A stretch of DNA of 64,000 bases from Pyrus communis (GCF_963583255.1 NW_026908883.1:1178001-1242000), one strand, 5' to 3'. Shown: positions 10,723 to 22,978, counted from the stretch's first letter. A program made the numbers and translations. Notes: generated from the letters alone by a model not told the origin.

Positions 10723-11394
10723 ATGGCAAACTCATCGAACCTTAGCTTAGATTTGAGTCTCAGCAGCGATCCGGTTGCGCCCCGTCAAGGTAATGTATGG
10801 CGCCCTTCTTTTTTATCTTCTAACGGTCCTCTTTCAGGTGAAGACTCTGTGATGCAGGACGCCACAACAGCTACAATAGTAGCTAAAAACCTCCTCACTC
10901 CAAAAGATAGTAGGCTGCTGTCAGGACGGTCCGATGAGTTGGCCGTTCAAGAGTCCCTCGCACTTAGTGTTCAGTGTGCGAGCTCTGTGTCCAACATGGG
11001 CCTACGCCTGATTGCCCGCTCCCGTCAGGTGGAATCGTTGATGGCAGAGGTGGAAAGACTTAAGCAAGAGATCCAGCAGCTTAAGTACGAGAATAGAAGT
11101 TTGCATGTGCTTGCAAATAACTATTCGTCGGGGATGAAGAGGAAGCTTGATGAGCTGCAAGAATCTGAGGGTCGAATTCACAGTGACCGTCAAAGGCTTG
11201 CGTCTTATCTCCAGAGGCACCTTTTTCCTGGGTCATCCAGCGCTTGGCCAAGTATTGAGGCCTGGAATGCTCTAGCTCCGATGCCTCCCGCTTCGATGGC
11301 TTCCGCTCCGATGCCTCCCGCTTCTATGCCTCCCGCTTCTGCGCCTTCCGCTTCTGCGCCTCGTAGTGGGGCTTCACGTAAACAACCTTTGTGA
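10723..11394 (+). CDS. Antisense coiled-coil ORF of element B (unknown function)
   Basis: This 223-residue ORF begins MANSSNLSLDLSLSSD and lies opposite in direction to element B. It is the second copy of the protein at 459-1130 and differs at only a few residues (for example Gly for Val after PRQ, Ile for Leu in the RLIARSRQV segment). The arrangement is the same: Ser/Leu-rich N-terminus, predicted coiled coil in the middle, Ala/Pro/Met-rich tail. It ends TGA at 11392-11394, about 45 bases before the poly(T) tract that marks the junction with the gag relic. The TATA-like motif and ACGTG-containing module lie directly upstream. I know of no function; an unaltered frame in a recent insertion fits a product made by the element. 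Confidence 0.78.
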   Translation: MANSSNLSLDLSLSSDPVAPRQGNVWRPSFLSSNGPLSGEDSVMQDATTATIVAKNLLTPKDSRLLSGRSDELAVQESLALSVQCASSVSNMGLRLIARSRQVESLMAEVERLKQEIQQLKYENRSLHVLANNYSSGMKRKLDELQESEGRIHSDRQRLASYLQRHLFPGSSSAWPSIEAWNALAPMPPASMASAPMPPASMPPASAPSASAPRSGASRKQPL

Positions 11395-11481
11395 AGCTCC
11401 ACCTTTCTCCATGTTTAGTATCTTTCTTTCAAATTTTTTTTTTTTTTTTATTTTTTTATTTTTTTATTAACATAAATAAAA

Positions 11482-12816
11482 TCAAACGGCATGGAATTTA
11501 TCTTTGAATGGGCGGTGATACTTGAAATGATCCGGTAATAGTTTAAATTCCATTTTGGGTGCCTGAATCATTAACCACATGTTAGTATAAAAGAAAATTG
11601 AAATTCGGGGAGGCGGCTTACCTGTGTGCTCCAAAATGAACTCCAGAATAAACACCCCTTCGAAAGTTATGACTTGTCCCGTGTCATAAAATCCAACTTC
11701 CTTGGGAATTGTGGTTTCAAATTTGTCCTCTTTGATGCCTTCTACATCTTCTCCAGCCACTACCTTCTCTTGAATCATTCTTCTTGGTGTACAAAGTCCT
11801 TTGAAGAATTCAACACCATCTAAAACTTGTTGTGTTGCACCAAGAATTTGAATAGCATTTTGCACCTTTGGGAAGGCTTCCACGATGTCCTTTTTACTCT
11901 CTTCTTGGTTGGGAATCAAAAACCTGCTAGGAAAAGGGACATTGGGTGGAATAACATCAAAATAACATGAAATTGGGACGTCCTTACTGGTGGTGGGTGG
12001 TTTAGAGGGCTTAGGGGGCTGCGGCAAGGGTTGTTCTACCCTTGCCGTGTGCATGTCTTCTTCCTCCTCCTCAATTAGCAGCTCTTCATCCACTTCTAGG
12101 CTATGTTTGGACATTTTTAGGTCAGCTCCAACCTCCATAGCACTTCCCAAAGTGATAGCATTATGGATTTCAAAATCTTCCTTCGAGTTTTCAATAGTTG
12201 AGTTGGAAAGTTCACTTTGCTCTTGAATTTGTTTCATGAACTCCATAATCTGCCCAAATTGCTCGTCCAATTTACCCAACTTCTTGTCTTGATTTTGTTC
12301 GTCCTGCGTCAAAGAGGTTAGTAATTGAAAATTTTTATCATTATCCATGGACATACTTGAACTTGATTGGAATTGTTGTGGGGGAGGTTGTGGTGGCTGC
12401 ATAGGTGTTGTATTGAACTCCTCATATGGTTGCCAATATGCTTCTTGTTGAGCCTCCTTGGCTTGATTTTGTGACCCCTGCGCCAAAGAATTTATTTCAT
12501 TAAGAATTTGAATATAATCTACTGGCGAACTTGAATTTAATTGAGCATATTGCATATGAAGTTGTGGTGGCTGCATAGGTCTTGAATAGAACTCCTCATA
12601 TGGTTGCCAATATGCTTCACGTTGAACTTGTTGATCTTCCCACCATATAGAGTTTGAATGATCCCTCCAATCTCTTTGTGGACATTGATTGGCTTGAAAT
12701 CCTTGCCTATATGAAGCACCAAATGTAGGGACACTCTGCATTGTGGTCCTTTCGGCATACGGCGACAATTTAGAAGTAAGATTTGCCAATTGAGCTTGAA
12801 TGCTAGCAAAATCCAT
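11482..12816 (-). CDS. Gag-relic protein of element B, 444 residues
   Basis: This intact ORF starts MDFASIQAQLANLTSKLSPY about 155 bases after the primer site, and its protein appears identical to the one in C. By eye it aligns with the C-terminal half of Athila gag (element D): the QMANLTS segment, NQCPQ, WRDHxNS, the QxQLLT segment and the NVPFPxRF segment. The capsid region is absent. The zinc knuckle is reduced to its last Cys (ANQC, where D has a full CX2CX4HX4C). Residues of about 57-75 and 125-140 repeat EAYWQPYEEF...PMQPPQ. An acidic stretch (EELLIEEEEEDM) follows. The tail resembles the linker before RT. It may be an RNA- or particle-binding remnant, but the function is unproven. Confidence 0.8.
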   Translation of the reverse strand: MDFASIQAQLANLTSKLSPYAERTTMQSVPTFGASYRQGFQANQCPQRDWRDHSNSIWWEDQQVQREAYWQPYEEFYSRPMQPPQLHMQYAQLNSSSPVDYIQILNEINSLAQGSQNQAKEAQQEAYWQPYEEFNTTPMQPPQPPPQQFQSSSSMSMDNDKNFQLLTSLTQDEQNQDKKLGKLDEQFGQIMEFMKQIQEQSELSNSTIENSKEDFEIHNAITLGSAMEVGADLKMSKHSLEVDEELLIEEEEEDMHTARVEQPLPQPPKPSKPPTTSKDVPISCYFDVIPPNVPFPSRFLIPNQEESKKDIVEAFPKVQNAIQILGATQQVLDGVEFFKGLCTPRRMIQEKVVAGEDVEGIKEDKFETTIPKEVGFYDTGQVITFEGVFILEFILEHTGKPPPRISIFFYTNMWLMIQAPKMEFKLLPDHFKYHRPFKDKFHAV

Positions 12817-12970
12817 ATCTTACTTCTCTAGTACCTAAAAAGAAAGAGAACTAAATCAAAAATCAAAAGTAACAACAAACAAAGAAAACAACACTAAGTT
12901 AGAAACTAAAACGAAAACAACTAAACCAAAAAAAAAAAGAAAAGAACTAAGGGATTAGCAAAGTTGCTAA

Positions 12971-12988
12971 TCCCCGGCAACGGCGCCA
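12971..12988 (-). promoter_or_regulatory. Primer-binding site of element B (tRNA-Asp)
   Basis: The minus strand reads TGGCGCCGTTGCCGGGGA, complementary to the 3' end of plant tRNA-Asp, five bases from the 5' LTR. This primer is typical of the Athila lineage. Confidence 0.9.
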
Positions 12989-12993
12989 AAATT

Positions 12994-15259
12994 TGATGCG
13001 TGATTTACTTGACACTCAAATTAAACCCTCGTTTGACAATTGTAGTAGAATGGATAAGTGAGGGATCGTTCTAGACCGGGGATTAGGAGGGCTTGCAAAT
13101 CTCTTGGAAACTGACTCAAAAACGTAAAATAAAGTTTAAAACACTAAACTAGACTCAAAGAATGCAAAATTAAAGTTTAAAACACTAAGACAAACCAAAA
13201 ACTCAAAATGCTTTAAAAACACAAACTAAATTGAATTCTAACTAAAATGAACATTAAAGCAAAAGGGGGATTGAGGTTTTTACGAAAATTGAAATAACGA
13301 AACAAGTTAATAAACTAGACAGAATGTAAATATGAAATTTATGGATGAATGCTAGCTAAGGGGTTCATCTCCATACATGTTACACTTGCATACAAGATTG
13401 ATTCTCAGTTGGTCTTTCGATAAATTATGAAACTCAACGCCCCGGGTTAATTAGGTCCGCTTAAATTAACCGTCAAGTTCTCCTTAAGTTAATGAATTGG
13501 ATGGGTTAGCGCAACGCAATTCACCACATTCTCCAAAAGTCCTTTACGTGAAAAGCACAATAAAGATACAATCAAAGATCATTAAGCATTATGAAAACTA
13601 TAAGTGTTGACGAGGCATTCGTTACTATGGAATACGCATGAAACTTATGCCAAGAATTCGTTTAACGCGATTGTTTATAAGCAACCTCCACTACTTGTGA
13701 ATATAAGTTCATAACGATTAGGTGAAATTCACTTATATTCTAGCGTCATATTTATGCATGAAAATTAAGCGCGCATTCTTAATAAACATTCATAAATAAG
13801 TTATCAATCAAACGGTTAAACAAATTGAATTCAAAACTTATGAAATTCCAACGAAAGGTAATCAAATCAAAATGCAAGTATAAACATTTATTTCGAATCA
13901 CCCCCTAGCTAAAGGGGGGGTTTATTTCCTCATAACTTTGAAATTAAAGAAACACCTAAACATTCCAACAACTCAAACTTGAATTGTATGAACGTTTAGG
14001 CACTCTTCTCTTCCATTCCTCATACGTACAAAACAAAGAGAATTGAATTTAAACTTTGAAATCAAAGAAACACCTAAACATTCCAACAACTCAAACTTGA
14101 ATTGTATGAACGTTTAGGCCCTCTTATCTTCCTCGTTGTTGTAGCACAAGGTCTAAGGTGAGGTTTGGGGGATTATGGAAATGGTAGAGGAGTGGTTTGG
14201 AGGGTTGGGAAGTGGTGGAAATGGAAAGATGGTTTTGGATTCTAAGGGGACTCACGGCAAAGAGAAGGAATGGAAGTGTTTGTGGTGTGTTGTGTTGTGA
14301 ATGAGATGTGTTTTTTGTGTATGAATGCATGGGTTTTTATAGGGGGAATGGGAGAATATGTGGGTGATTGTTTAAGAGTGAATGTGGTTGTTATGATTGA
14401 GAGTGCATGTGGATGAAATAATGATGGAAAAAGAGCTAGGTTGTTGGTGTGTGAATGCATGTGTTGAATTGGTGGTGCAATGATGAAAGAGTAAGTGCAT
14501 GTGTGTGTGAATGGTGGTAGCTAGGGTGAATTATGATGAATGCATATGGAATAAAGATGGAGAAGGTGGTGTAATGATGAAGGAGTAAGTGCATGTGTGT
14601 GTATGTTTTGTTTGTTGGTTAAAGCTTGTGTTTGCATGTGAATGTTGTTTGTGTGAAGTGTGTGTGAATGTGCATGTGTTTTAAAGAATGAATGGTGGTA
14701 TAATGATGAAGTGTGATGAGTGATAAGTGTATGATATGTTGAGTGATATGTTGAGTGGTAAGTGAATGATAAGATAAGTGATAAGTGAATGATATGTTGA
14801 GTGATAAATGAATGATATGTTGAGTGATAAGATAAGTGGTTATTGATATGTAGATGAATGAATGATATGATAAGTAATAAATGAATGATAAGTGGTTATT
14901 GATATGTAGATGAATGAATGATATGATAAGTGGTGAATGAAGGAGTGGAATGTTGGAATGTTATGCACGACTAAGGATATAGGAAAGGTTTAAATATCCT
15001 AAAACTAAAGGGAACAAGGTTCCAACACTTTGGTCTTCAATTAGGTTTTCAATTTCGTCCAACACTTTGGCTCCAAGCATAAGCTTTCCATCCTTAGCCC
15101 AAAAGTGCTCCAAACGTCTCCAAAATGCATCTTTTTGCTCCTTTAGCCCTTTTGGCCTACAAACACACGAAAATAGCTTAAAGTACTAAAATAACTAAAG
15201 AAACATAACGTAAATGCACGAGAACAAGCCATTTAAGTCGCATGAATATGCTCCTATCA
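12994..15259 (-). repeat. 5' LTR of element B
   Basis: It has the same length (2,266 bp) as the 3' LTR and the same sequence wherever compared. The minus-strand TATA box TATAAAAA is at 14334-14341. It ends against the TSD at 15260. Confidence 0.95.
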
Positions 15260-16200
15260 TTTAGGCGTTTCTTTGATTTCAATGTTTAATTTCGATTCTC
15301 TTTGTTTTGTATGAGGAACTAAACCCCCCTTTAGCTAGGGGGGATTCGAAATATATGTTTATGCTTGCATTTTGATTTGATTACTTCTAATTGCGTTTCA
15401 TAAGTTGTGGATTCAATTTGTTTAACCGTTTGATTGATAACTTATTTATGTATGTTTATTAAGAATGCGCGCTTAATTTTCATGCATGAATATGACGCTA
15501 GAATATAAGTGAGTTTCACCTAATCGTTATGAACTTATATTCACAAGTAGTGGAGGTTGCTTATAAACAATCGTGTTAAACGAATTCTTGGCATAAGTTT
15601 CATGCAATCATAGTAACGAATGCCTCGTCAACACTTATAGTTTTCATGATGCTTAATGATTCTTGCTTGTTTCTCTATTATGCAATTCATGTAGGGAACT
15701 TGTGAGGAATGCTTTGGGTTGTCGTATGCAATCATCCAATTCATTAACTTAAGGAAAACTTGACGGTTAATTTAAGCGGACCTAATTAACCCGGGGTGTT
15801 GAGAATTCATGGTTTATTGAAATGCAATTGGAAACCATTTTATTATGCAAGTGTAACATGTATGGAGATGAACCCCTTAGCTAGCCATACCATCCATTCA
15901 TTTCCGTCAATTTCATATTTACAATTTGTTTTCTTTACAATCTATCCATTTTAGTTTAAATTCGTCCAAAATCAATCCCCCCATATTTCGTTTAAGTCTT
16001 AGTCTTAATCTTTCTTATTTTTAGTTTTGCATTCTTTGAGTCTAAGTTAGTATTTCATATTGTTATTTTACGTTTTTGAGTCAGTTTCCAAGAGATTTGC
16101 AATCCCTCCTAATCCCCGGTGCAGAACGATCCCTACTTATACTTATACTACAAATCGACAAAAAGAGGGTTTAATTTGTGTGCGTATAAATCTCGCATCA
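15260..16200 (+). repeat. 3' LTR of element A, second part (starts with B's right TSD)
   Basis: After TTTAG (15260-15264) the LTR of A resumes with the GTTTCTTTGATTTCAA segment and runs to TCTCGCATCA at 16200. It is collinear with the LTRs of C, D and E. A TSD for A cannot be checked because its 5' end is outside the window. Confidence 0.92.
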
Positions 16201-17545
16201 CATTCCATTGGAGTGTCCACGGCATTGTTGGGGTCAAGCTATCTAGTCATGTAGGCATATGAATGCACAACAAGGGATCTCTAACCTTCCATGGTGGAAG
16301 GAGAATACTCTAAGATATGATTCAAGAGTCTTTGGCCAAAGCATATGAATATGACTAAGGAAGTTTGTTCCAAATCTTATTCAATTGAATCATATAGAGA
16401 AATATCACATTGGATAGTAGACATGAAACAAACTATCACTTAAACAATGTGATTAAGAGTATTGTATTAGAGAAGGACCGTATTGCATTGTAGTTGTAAC
16501 TGGATAGGTTCTCCAACCACTTCTACTTAGCTTGGGTAACCATGACATGCTGCTAGGCGTCACCCATGGTTTGTGGAAGCCCTAAAGATTAGTAAACACT
16601 AATTTTAAGGGAGAATTGAAATGTGGTTTCAATTCACAATCGATCGTTAAGAGTAACATCGCCCACTACCTCGCTAATTGGAACCTAATGGATCGTACAC
16701 CGAGTAAGGATATAAGTGAAGAAATTATATGAAATGGATAAGCAATTAAATGGTTTAATTGAAGAATGGTCAAGATTAATTAAATAGTTAATTAATTATA
16801 CGAAACGTTCGTATTGGGCGTTTAAGTTAGTTTTGGGCTTCGGGGCACAAAAACGTTTTGGTCCACAAGGCCCATTATGTTTAAGTTGTATGACAACTAA
16901 AACAAAATGGGCAATTAAGCCCAATAACAAATGGAGGCCGGCCATATCAAGGGTAGTGGGAACTTTTGCTTAATTGCAAGTTTGCCACTAACCTAAGAGA
17001 TGAAGTATAAAGTCATCTTTATAGCTTTGTTTCTAATTAGGGTTTTCTAATGGAATTTGGGTGAAACATATTCTCTCATTTTCTACATAGAGGCCGGCCA
17101 CTTAGGGGAGGAACATCTAGCAATCTTCTTCTTCCCTAAGTCATCCATTTCATCTTCACACTACATCTTTGGTGTGGAGACTTAGAGACACCAAACCTTT
17201 GGTGTTTTTAGAGAACAAATCCTCAAATCCTCAAAGAAGAAAAGGAGCACTAAAAGGGAGGAAATCACAAGGAAGATCCAAGGAGCAAGGAGGTGACTTG
17301 AAGGCCCTCCACTTGGGTGAATCCCTTGTGTAATCAAGGATGAGCTTCAAGGGTAAAGAATCTCTAAATTCTTATTCTCTTTAATATTGTTAAAGAGTCT
17401 TATGGTTCACCATATACTAGGCTTTGAAAGTCATGGGTTTTATGAATTGTTTTTGAATGCATGCCTACTTTAAAGTGTTATTAGTATGCCTATGTATTCA
17501 AATGTTCTTACATGTTCTTAGCTAGGACAAAATTTTTCCTTAAAG
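16201..17545 (+). repeat. Probable 5' LTR region of a Ty1/copia element (limits uncertain)
   Basis: No ORF of note is seen. The stretch ends at a primer site for initiator tRNA-Met (17546), so most of it should be the copia 5' LTR. Element A ends directly at 16200 and probably inserted in or beside it. The matching 3' LTR is not in the window, so the LTR ends cannot be fixed. The last CA before the primer site is at 17528-17529. Confidence 0.5.
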
Positions 17546-17558
17546 TGGTATCAGAGCC
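17546..17558 (+). promoter_or_regulatory. Primer-binding site of the copia element (initiator tRNA-Met)
   Basis: TGGTATCAGAGCC matches the complement of the plant initiator tRNA-Met 3' end, the usual copia primer. Confidence 0.85.
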
Positions 17559-19632
17559 TAGGCCTAGTTTATGGTGGATCCTTTTGGGTTTTGTGATTTT
17601 TCATATTTTGTGATTTAAGTGTTGTAAATGTTACAAGCTTTGTTCTTGCTTTGAATATAAATTTTGCTTGAAAATTTAGCGTCTCAAATGTTGTAGATGT
17701 ATTTCATTAAAGCATGAATAATGGAACTAAAAGTTGGTGCCAAGTGTTTTGGGATTTTCGGCCAAATCCAAAGGGTGAGTTTTTTTGGGTTCTTGTTAGC
17801 CTTGTTAAAATGGTTTTAATGTGCTTTTTGGAACCCCTAAGTACCCTAGGATATTAACCCTCTTTTGAGCTGTGAAAATTTGAGTTTTTGGTGAAAGAAA
17901 ACATCCATGGAGCTATTATGAGTTTTCATGTATGTTCTTCATATTTCTTGAAGTTCTTGCCAAGAACAAAAAGGTTTTGAAGCTTTGATTCAAAAGTTTT
18001 ATGTTTTTCATAAAGTTTTGTTTTTCAAATGGTGGTGATAGTTATTGGTGAGATGTGACTAAAAGAATTTTAAAGTTTTATAAAAAACATTTTCTTACAA
18101 ACCATCAAAGTCACCTTTGTCTCACCTACCAAAAACCACTTACAAAACTTTAGAATTTTTCAAATTTTCTCTCAAATGGCCGGCCACCCTTTAGAAAAAG
18201 GTGTTGGAGGGACTTTTGTGCAATTATATAAAGTTTTGATACTTTTGTGTATTTGCATTTTGACCCCAAAAGTTTTTGTTTTAACAAAGTGACCCAAATT
18301 GTTGTGGTCATTGTTTTTGGCCCAAAACAAAATGAGAACAAAAATTGTTGTCTCTTTAATGAGAATTTGATTTTCATTATATTTAGTTCCATTTAAATCA
18401 ATTCTATGGATCCAAAAACCAATTGTTTAAAGTTGCTTTCTTAGTTAATTTAGTTAATTAAGAAAAGGGTGATTATGAACCAAAGGCCTCGATAATTGAG
18501 CTATGTGATTGGCCGATTTACATTATGAATGCTTGGGTTTTAAGTAATGTAGATTTGAATGTAATTTGATTAATTCAAGTTGTTGTATTGGGCGTACGTC
18601 CTTCAATTTGTTGTAAAGGGCATAAGCCCATTATTTGTGTTGTAAAAGGGCATAAGCCCTTCTTATTATTTCATGTATTCCTCTTTGTTTATATGTATGC
18701 AAATTGGAATGGTTGGGTCCAACGCCCAATAGGAAATAACGGTTTAATTGGATTAAACGCGTAACTAAAATCAACAACTATCTACCTTAAACCCAAGGTC
18801 CAACACAAGGCTCGTGTTGGATCAAATCAAACGGTTCATAATCATCCTAAAACCTAATATGACTATATAGTCCATATGAGGATGCAATGCGTTCGTTAGT
18901 AGTTCCATATAGTCTCGCTTGTTTCAACGAAACAGTGGGAGTATTATATGCTACTAATTCATATTAACTTGGACCAATAGTTATGATAGGGCCATGTTCT
19001 TTTAATATGATTAAAATGTTTTGATGTAGCCCAAAACTACTCCCTCAACAAACGAATATTAAGTTGATAAACGAGAGATGTTTTGAACATTTCTTCGTGG
19101 GCCTTCCACCGTGGTGGGCTCCAATCGTTTGTGACTCATGCACCGGCTTCACCCTATAATGGGGAAGTTCAAAGTATGTGCTTACATCCAGGAGGAGTCC
19201 ATAAACATATGATGAGGTGAGTGTAGACAACGAGTATGACCAACATGATATAATTCTGAGGTTATGCTTGAACCTCTACATAAACTAAGCATGGTGGGAA
19301 TAACTTAACTAAGTGCAATGGTGCCAACATGATATAATTCTGAGGCATTCATTCTCTAGAGGCCAAACTAGATGGGTAATTACAAGAGTTGTAAATGACT
19401 AAAGTGTTATTCTCTCATCATTATTTTTGCTAACCAACATGATATAATTCTGAGGTGGGCTTGGTAATGGTGAGTCTCCCATACCCCGCTAAGAGTTCAA
19501 CATAACTCTCGGATTCTATTGAGGGATATGGAATTTGCCAAAAATAGTGGGTGATACTATTTGATTCAAGACCCAATCAAGTAGTTAATCAACAATCTAA
19601 TACGATTTCTGTTATGTTACGTAGTTAACAAC
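17559..19632 (+). other. Copia leader region with no intact gene
   Basis: This is about 2 kb of AT-rich sequence with no convincing coding region. The N-terminal half of gag expected here is missing or unrecognisable. It contains an 8-bp-stem hairpin (TCCAACAC at 18799, GTGTTGGA at 18814) and three perfect copies of a 22-bp sequence (19240, 19324, 19434). Confidence 0.6.
19240..19455 (+). repeat. Three dispersed copies of a 22-bp repeat
   Basis: The sequence beginning CCAACATGATATAATTCTGA and ending GG occurs at 19240-19261, 19324-19345 and 19434-19455, with unrelated sequence of 62 and 88 bases between the copies. Confidence 0.9.
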
Positions 19633-22600
19633 ATGCCTAAAATACTACCCACCATTATACTTGACAAAATGGCCCAAGACTTTTTCCTTGCATATCTCTC
19701 GGATGATTTCACGAAGTTTATTGTAAACTATAAAGTGAATAGATTCGATCATACTTTTAACGAGATGATTGACATGTGCTGTAAATTTGAAAAATGTTTC
19801 AAAAAGGACAGTGGGAGTGAGAATGCAAAAACAAGGAAAAGGTTACATAAGAAGAAGGCAAAGAAATCCAAAGGAACATGCTTTCATTGTGGAAAGGATG
19901 AACGTTGGAAGAAGAAATACAGGGTGCGCATTGCGAGCCTTATGACACGAACTTTTGAAGAGACTATTTCGGCCATAGAAAGTGCTTTTACAGTGAGCTC
20001 CAATTCCTGGATATTTGATTCAGGCGCTAGTCAACATATCTGTAATACGATGCAATGACTAGCAGAGAGCAAGACACTGCGCAATAGGGAGATAGTTGTG
20101 CGAGTTGGGAACGGCACTAAAATCTCTGCAAAAGTAATAGGCACCTATATGCTTAACCTACCCTCTGGGGAAGTCCTGGAACTTAAAAATTGTTTATATT
20201 TTCCTTCATGTATAAAGAATTTGATTTCTATCTCTAAGCTTTTACGAGATGGGCACTCAGTATTGTTTGACAAAATGAGTTGCACTTTATACTTGAACGG
20301 TCGTATTATCTCTCATGGTAATATGATAGAGGGACTTTTTCACCAAGAGACGAATAGTGGGATGCACTGTATTGAAAGCGGGAATACCTCAAAACCCAAA
20401 AGGGCTAGAGAAGAAGTTAACCAAGTTAGACTTTGGCATCTTAAACTTGGACATGTAAACCAGGATAAGATTCGCAAGATGTCGAAAGATGGATATCTTA
20501 GCCCATTAGGTAATGACCTCATGGGAACTTGTGAACCTTGTCTACTGGGGAAGATGACCAAATCTCCATTCACTGGGAAAGGAGAGCGTGCCACTGAAAT
20601 TCTAGGGTTAATCCACACTGACGTATGTGGACCTATGTCTACTACGTCGAGATGAGGCTTCTCCTACTATATCACATTCACCGACGATCACTCTCGGTTT
20701 GGCTATTTGTATCTTATGAAGTACAAGTCAGAATCCTTTGAAAGGTTCAAAGAATTCAAGAATGAAGTTGAGAAGCAAACTGGGAAACAGATAAAGACCC
20801 TAAGATCGGATCGAGGGGGTGAATATCTGAGATATGAGTTCCTAGATTATCTCAAAGAGTGTGGAATTGTATCACAGTGGACTCCACCAGGAACTCCTCA
20901 ACATAACGGAGTTTCTGAGAGGAGAAACCGAACCTTGATGAACATGGTTCGTTCTATGATGAGTTCCGCTGATCTACCAATATCATTCTGGGGATATGCA
21001 CTACACACAGCAGCTTATTTGCTGAATGCAGTGCCTTCTAAATCTGTTCCACAAACACCATATGAGATATGGTATGGAAAGAAGCCAAGTCTTAAACATC
21101 TTAAGATTTGGGGTTGTCCAGCATACGTTAAGAAACAAGATGCTGGAAAGCTTGAAGCGAGATCCGTTAAATGCTATTTTGTGGGGTATCCTAAACAAAC
21201 CTATGGATATGAATTCTATCACCCTGACGACTAGAAAGTCTTTGTCGCCAGAACTGCTATATTCATGGAGGATGAATTAGTTCTTAAAGGAACTAGCAAG
21301 ATAGAATTGAAGGAAATTAATGAGATTAATGATGAACCACAAACAAGCACTCGACAAGTTGACAACCCTGTTCCTAAACCCCTAGCTCCACGTAGATCTG
21401 AACGGGTTAATAAGCCACCTAGGAGGTATGGCTTAGACAAAAACTTTGGGGAATTGTACCTTCTAGGTGACAATGACACAAAGGAAGACCCTAGAGACTA
21501 CATTGAGGCAATGTCCGACATTGACTCAAAGAGATGGCAAGAGGCCATGAAATCCGAGATGGATTCCATGTATCAAAATCAAGTCTGGACTCTTGTAGAC
21601 CCTCCAGAAGGTATAGTACCTGTTGGAAACAAATGGATCTTCAAGAGGAAAATAGGCGTTGATGGGAATGTGGAGACTTATAAGGCTAGACTAGTAGCCA
21701 AGGGTTACAGGCAAAGAGAAGGGGTTGACTATGAAGAAACCTTTTCTCCTGTAGCCATGATTAAGTCCATTCGGATTTTGCTTGCTATAGCTGCGTACCA
21801 TGATTATGAAATCTGGCAAATGGACGTGAAGACGGCCTTTCTGAACGGCTACCTAGAGGAAGAGCTTTATATGGCTCAACCCGAAGGTTTCGTGTCCAAG
21901 TCTGAAAAGACTAAGGTATGCAAACTTCAGAGGTCCATTTATGGACTTAAGCAAGCCTCCAGGAGCTGGAACATTCGTTTTGATACTGAAATCAAATCGT
22001 TTGGTTTTACTCAAAACGAAGACGACAATTGTGTTTATCAAAAGGTCGTTAGGGAAGCAGTTGTATTCCTAGTGTTATATGTAGATGACATATTACTATT
22101 CGGGAATGACACTGCAGTACTTTCTTCTGTAAAAGTGTGGTTGTCCAAAACCTTCCACATGAAAGATTTAGGAGATGCATCTTATGTACTTGAGATAAAG
22201 CTTTATCGTGATAGATCCAGAAAATTAATTGGATTATCCCAATCTATGTACATTGATAAGGTGCTAAGTAGGTTCCAGATGGAACAATCTAAGAAAGGTA
22301 TTCTGCCTGTAGGACATGGAATTCATCTTTCTAAGTCCATGGGACCTAAGACTCCTGAAGAGATACGGCATATGAATATGATTCCTTATACTTCCGCCAT
22401 AGGAAGTCTTATGTATGCCATGATATGCACAAGGCCTGATATCGCATATGCTGTGAGCATTACTAGTCGATATCAATCTAACCCAGGATTAGAACACTGG
22501 GCAGCTGTCAAGACGGTCCTTAAGTACTTAAGAAGAACTAAGGACATGTTCCTCGTTTATGGAGGAGCGACAGAGTTGCGAGTGGAAGGCTATACAGACG

Positions 22601-22978
22601 CAGATTTCCAATCTGACGTCGATGATAGAAGTTCCAACTCCGGATATGTATTCACTCTAAATGGTGGGGCTGTCAGCTGGAAAAGCAAGAAACAAAGTGT
22701 AATTGCCGATTCCACGACAGAGGTTGAATATGTCACTGCAGCTGAAGCCGGCAAAGAAGCGTTCTGGATGAAAAAGTTCATTACTGAACTTGGAGTGGTT
22801 CCAACCATTACATCACCAATAACTTTGTACTGTGATAATAGTGGGGCGATAGCTCAAGCCAAGGAACCCAAGGCACATCAAAAGAACAAGCACTTTGACA
22901 GGCGCTTTAATATCATTAGAAGATATGCTGCCGAGGGGAAAGTCAACATCCTCAAAGTTGCTTCAGCCGATAATGAAT
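19633..22978 (+). pseudogene. Ty1/copia gag-pol, degenerate and 3'-truncated
   Basis: A single frame runs from 19633, broken by TGA at 20056, TGA at 20653 and TAG at 21232. The order of domains is copia-type. A C-terminal gag piece carries a decayed zinc knuckle (CFHCGKDERW from about 19879, with the His and last Cys replaced). Protease follows (FDSGASQHIC), then the pre-integrase HHCC region (WHLKLGHVN...CEPC) and integrase (HTDVCGPM, RSDRGGEY, NGVSERRN). RT has YVDDILLFG at 22078, and RNase H has GYTDADF, STTEVEY and YCDNSGAIA. The reading ends in RNase H at about 22978, where sequence resembling an Athila-like LTR begins, so the C-terminus and 3' LTR are lost. The lineage is probably Tork-like, judged from general resemblance only. 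Confidence 0.9.

Larger units (their letters stand above)
5199..15259 (-). mobile_element. Element B: complete non-autonomous Athila-type LTR element, minus strand
   Basis: The element is 10,061 bp, with two LTRs of exactly 2,266 bp and a perfect 5-bp TSD. Read on the minus strand the order is 5' LTR (15259-12994), tRNA-Asp primer site, 444-codon gag relic, antisense ORF, non-coding region, polypurine tract and 3' LTR (7464-5199). No protease, RT, RNase H or integrase is encoded. I saw no difference between the LTRs in the stretches compared, so insertion is recent. It lies in inverted orientation to element A and close to it, giving a large inverted repeat. Enzymes for its movement must have come from another element, most likely an Athila relative with the same primer site and LTR ends. 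Confidence 0.95.

Noticed and set aside
1..15259. A and B as one palindromic element
   Set aside because: B has its own paired LTRs and a perfect TTTAG duplication, and A's LTR is collinear once B is removed. They are two nested insertions.
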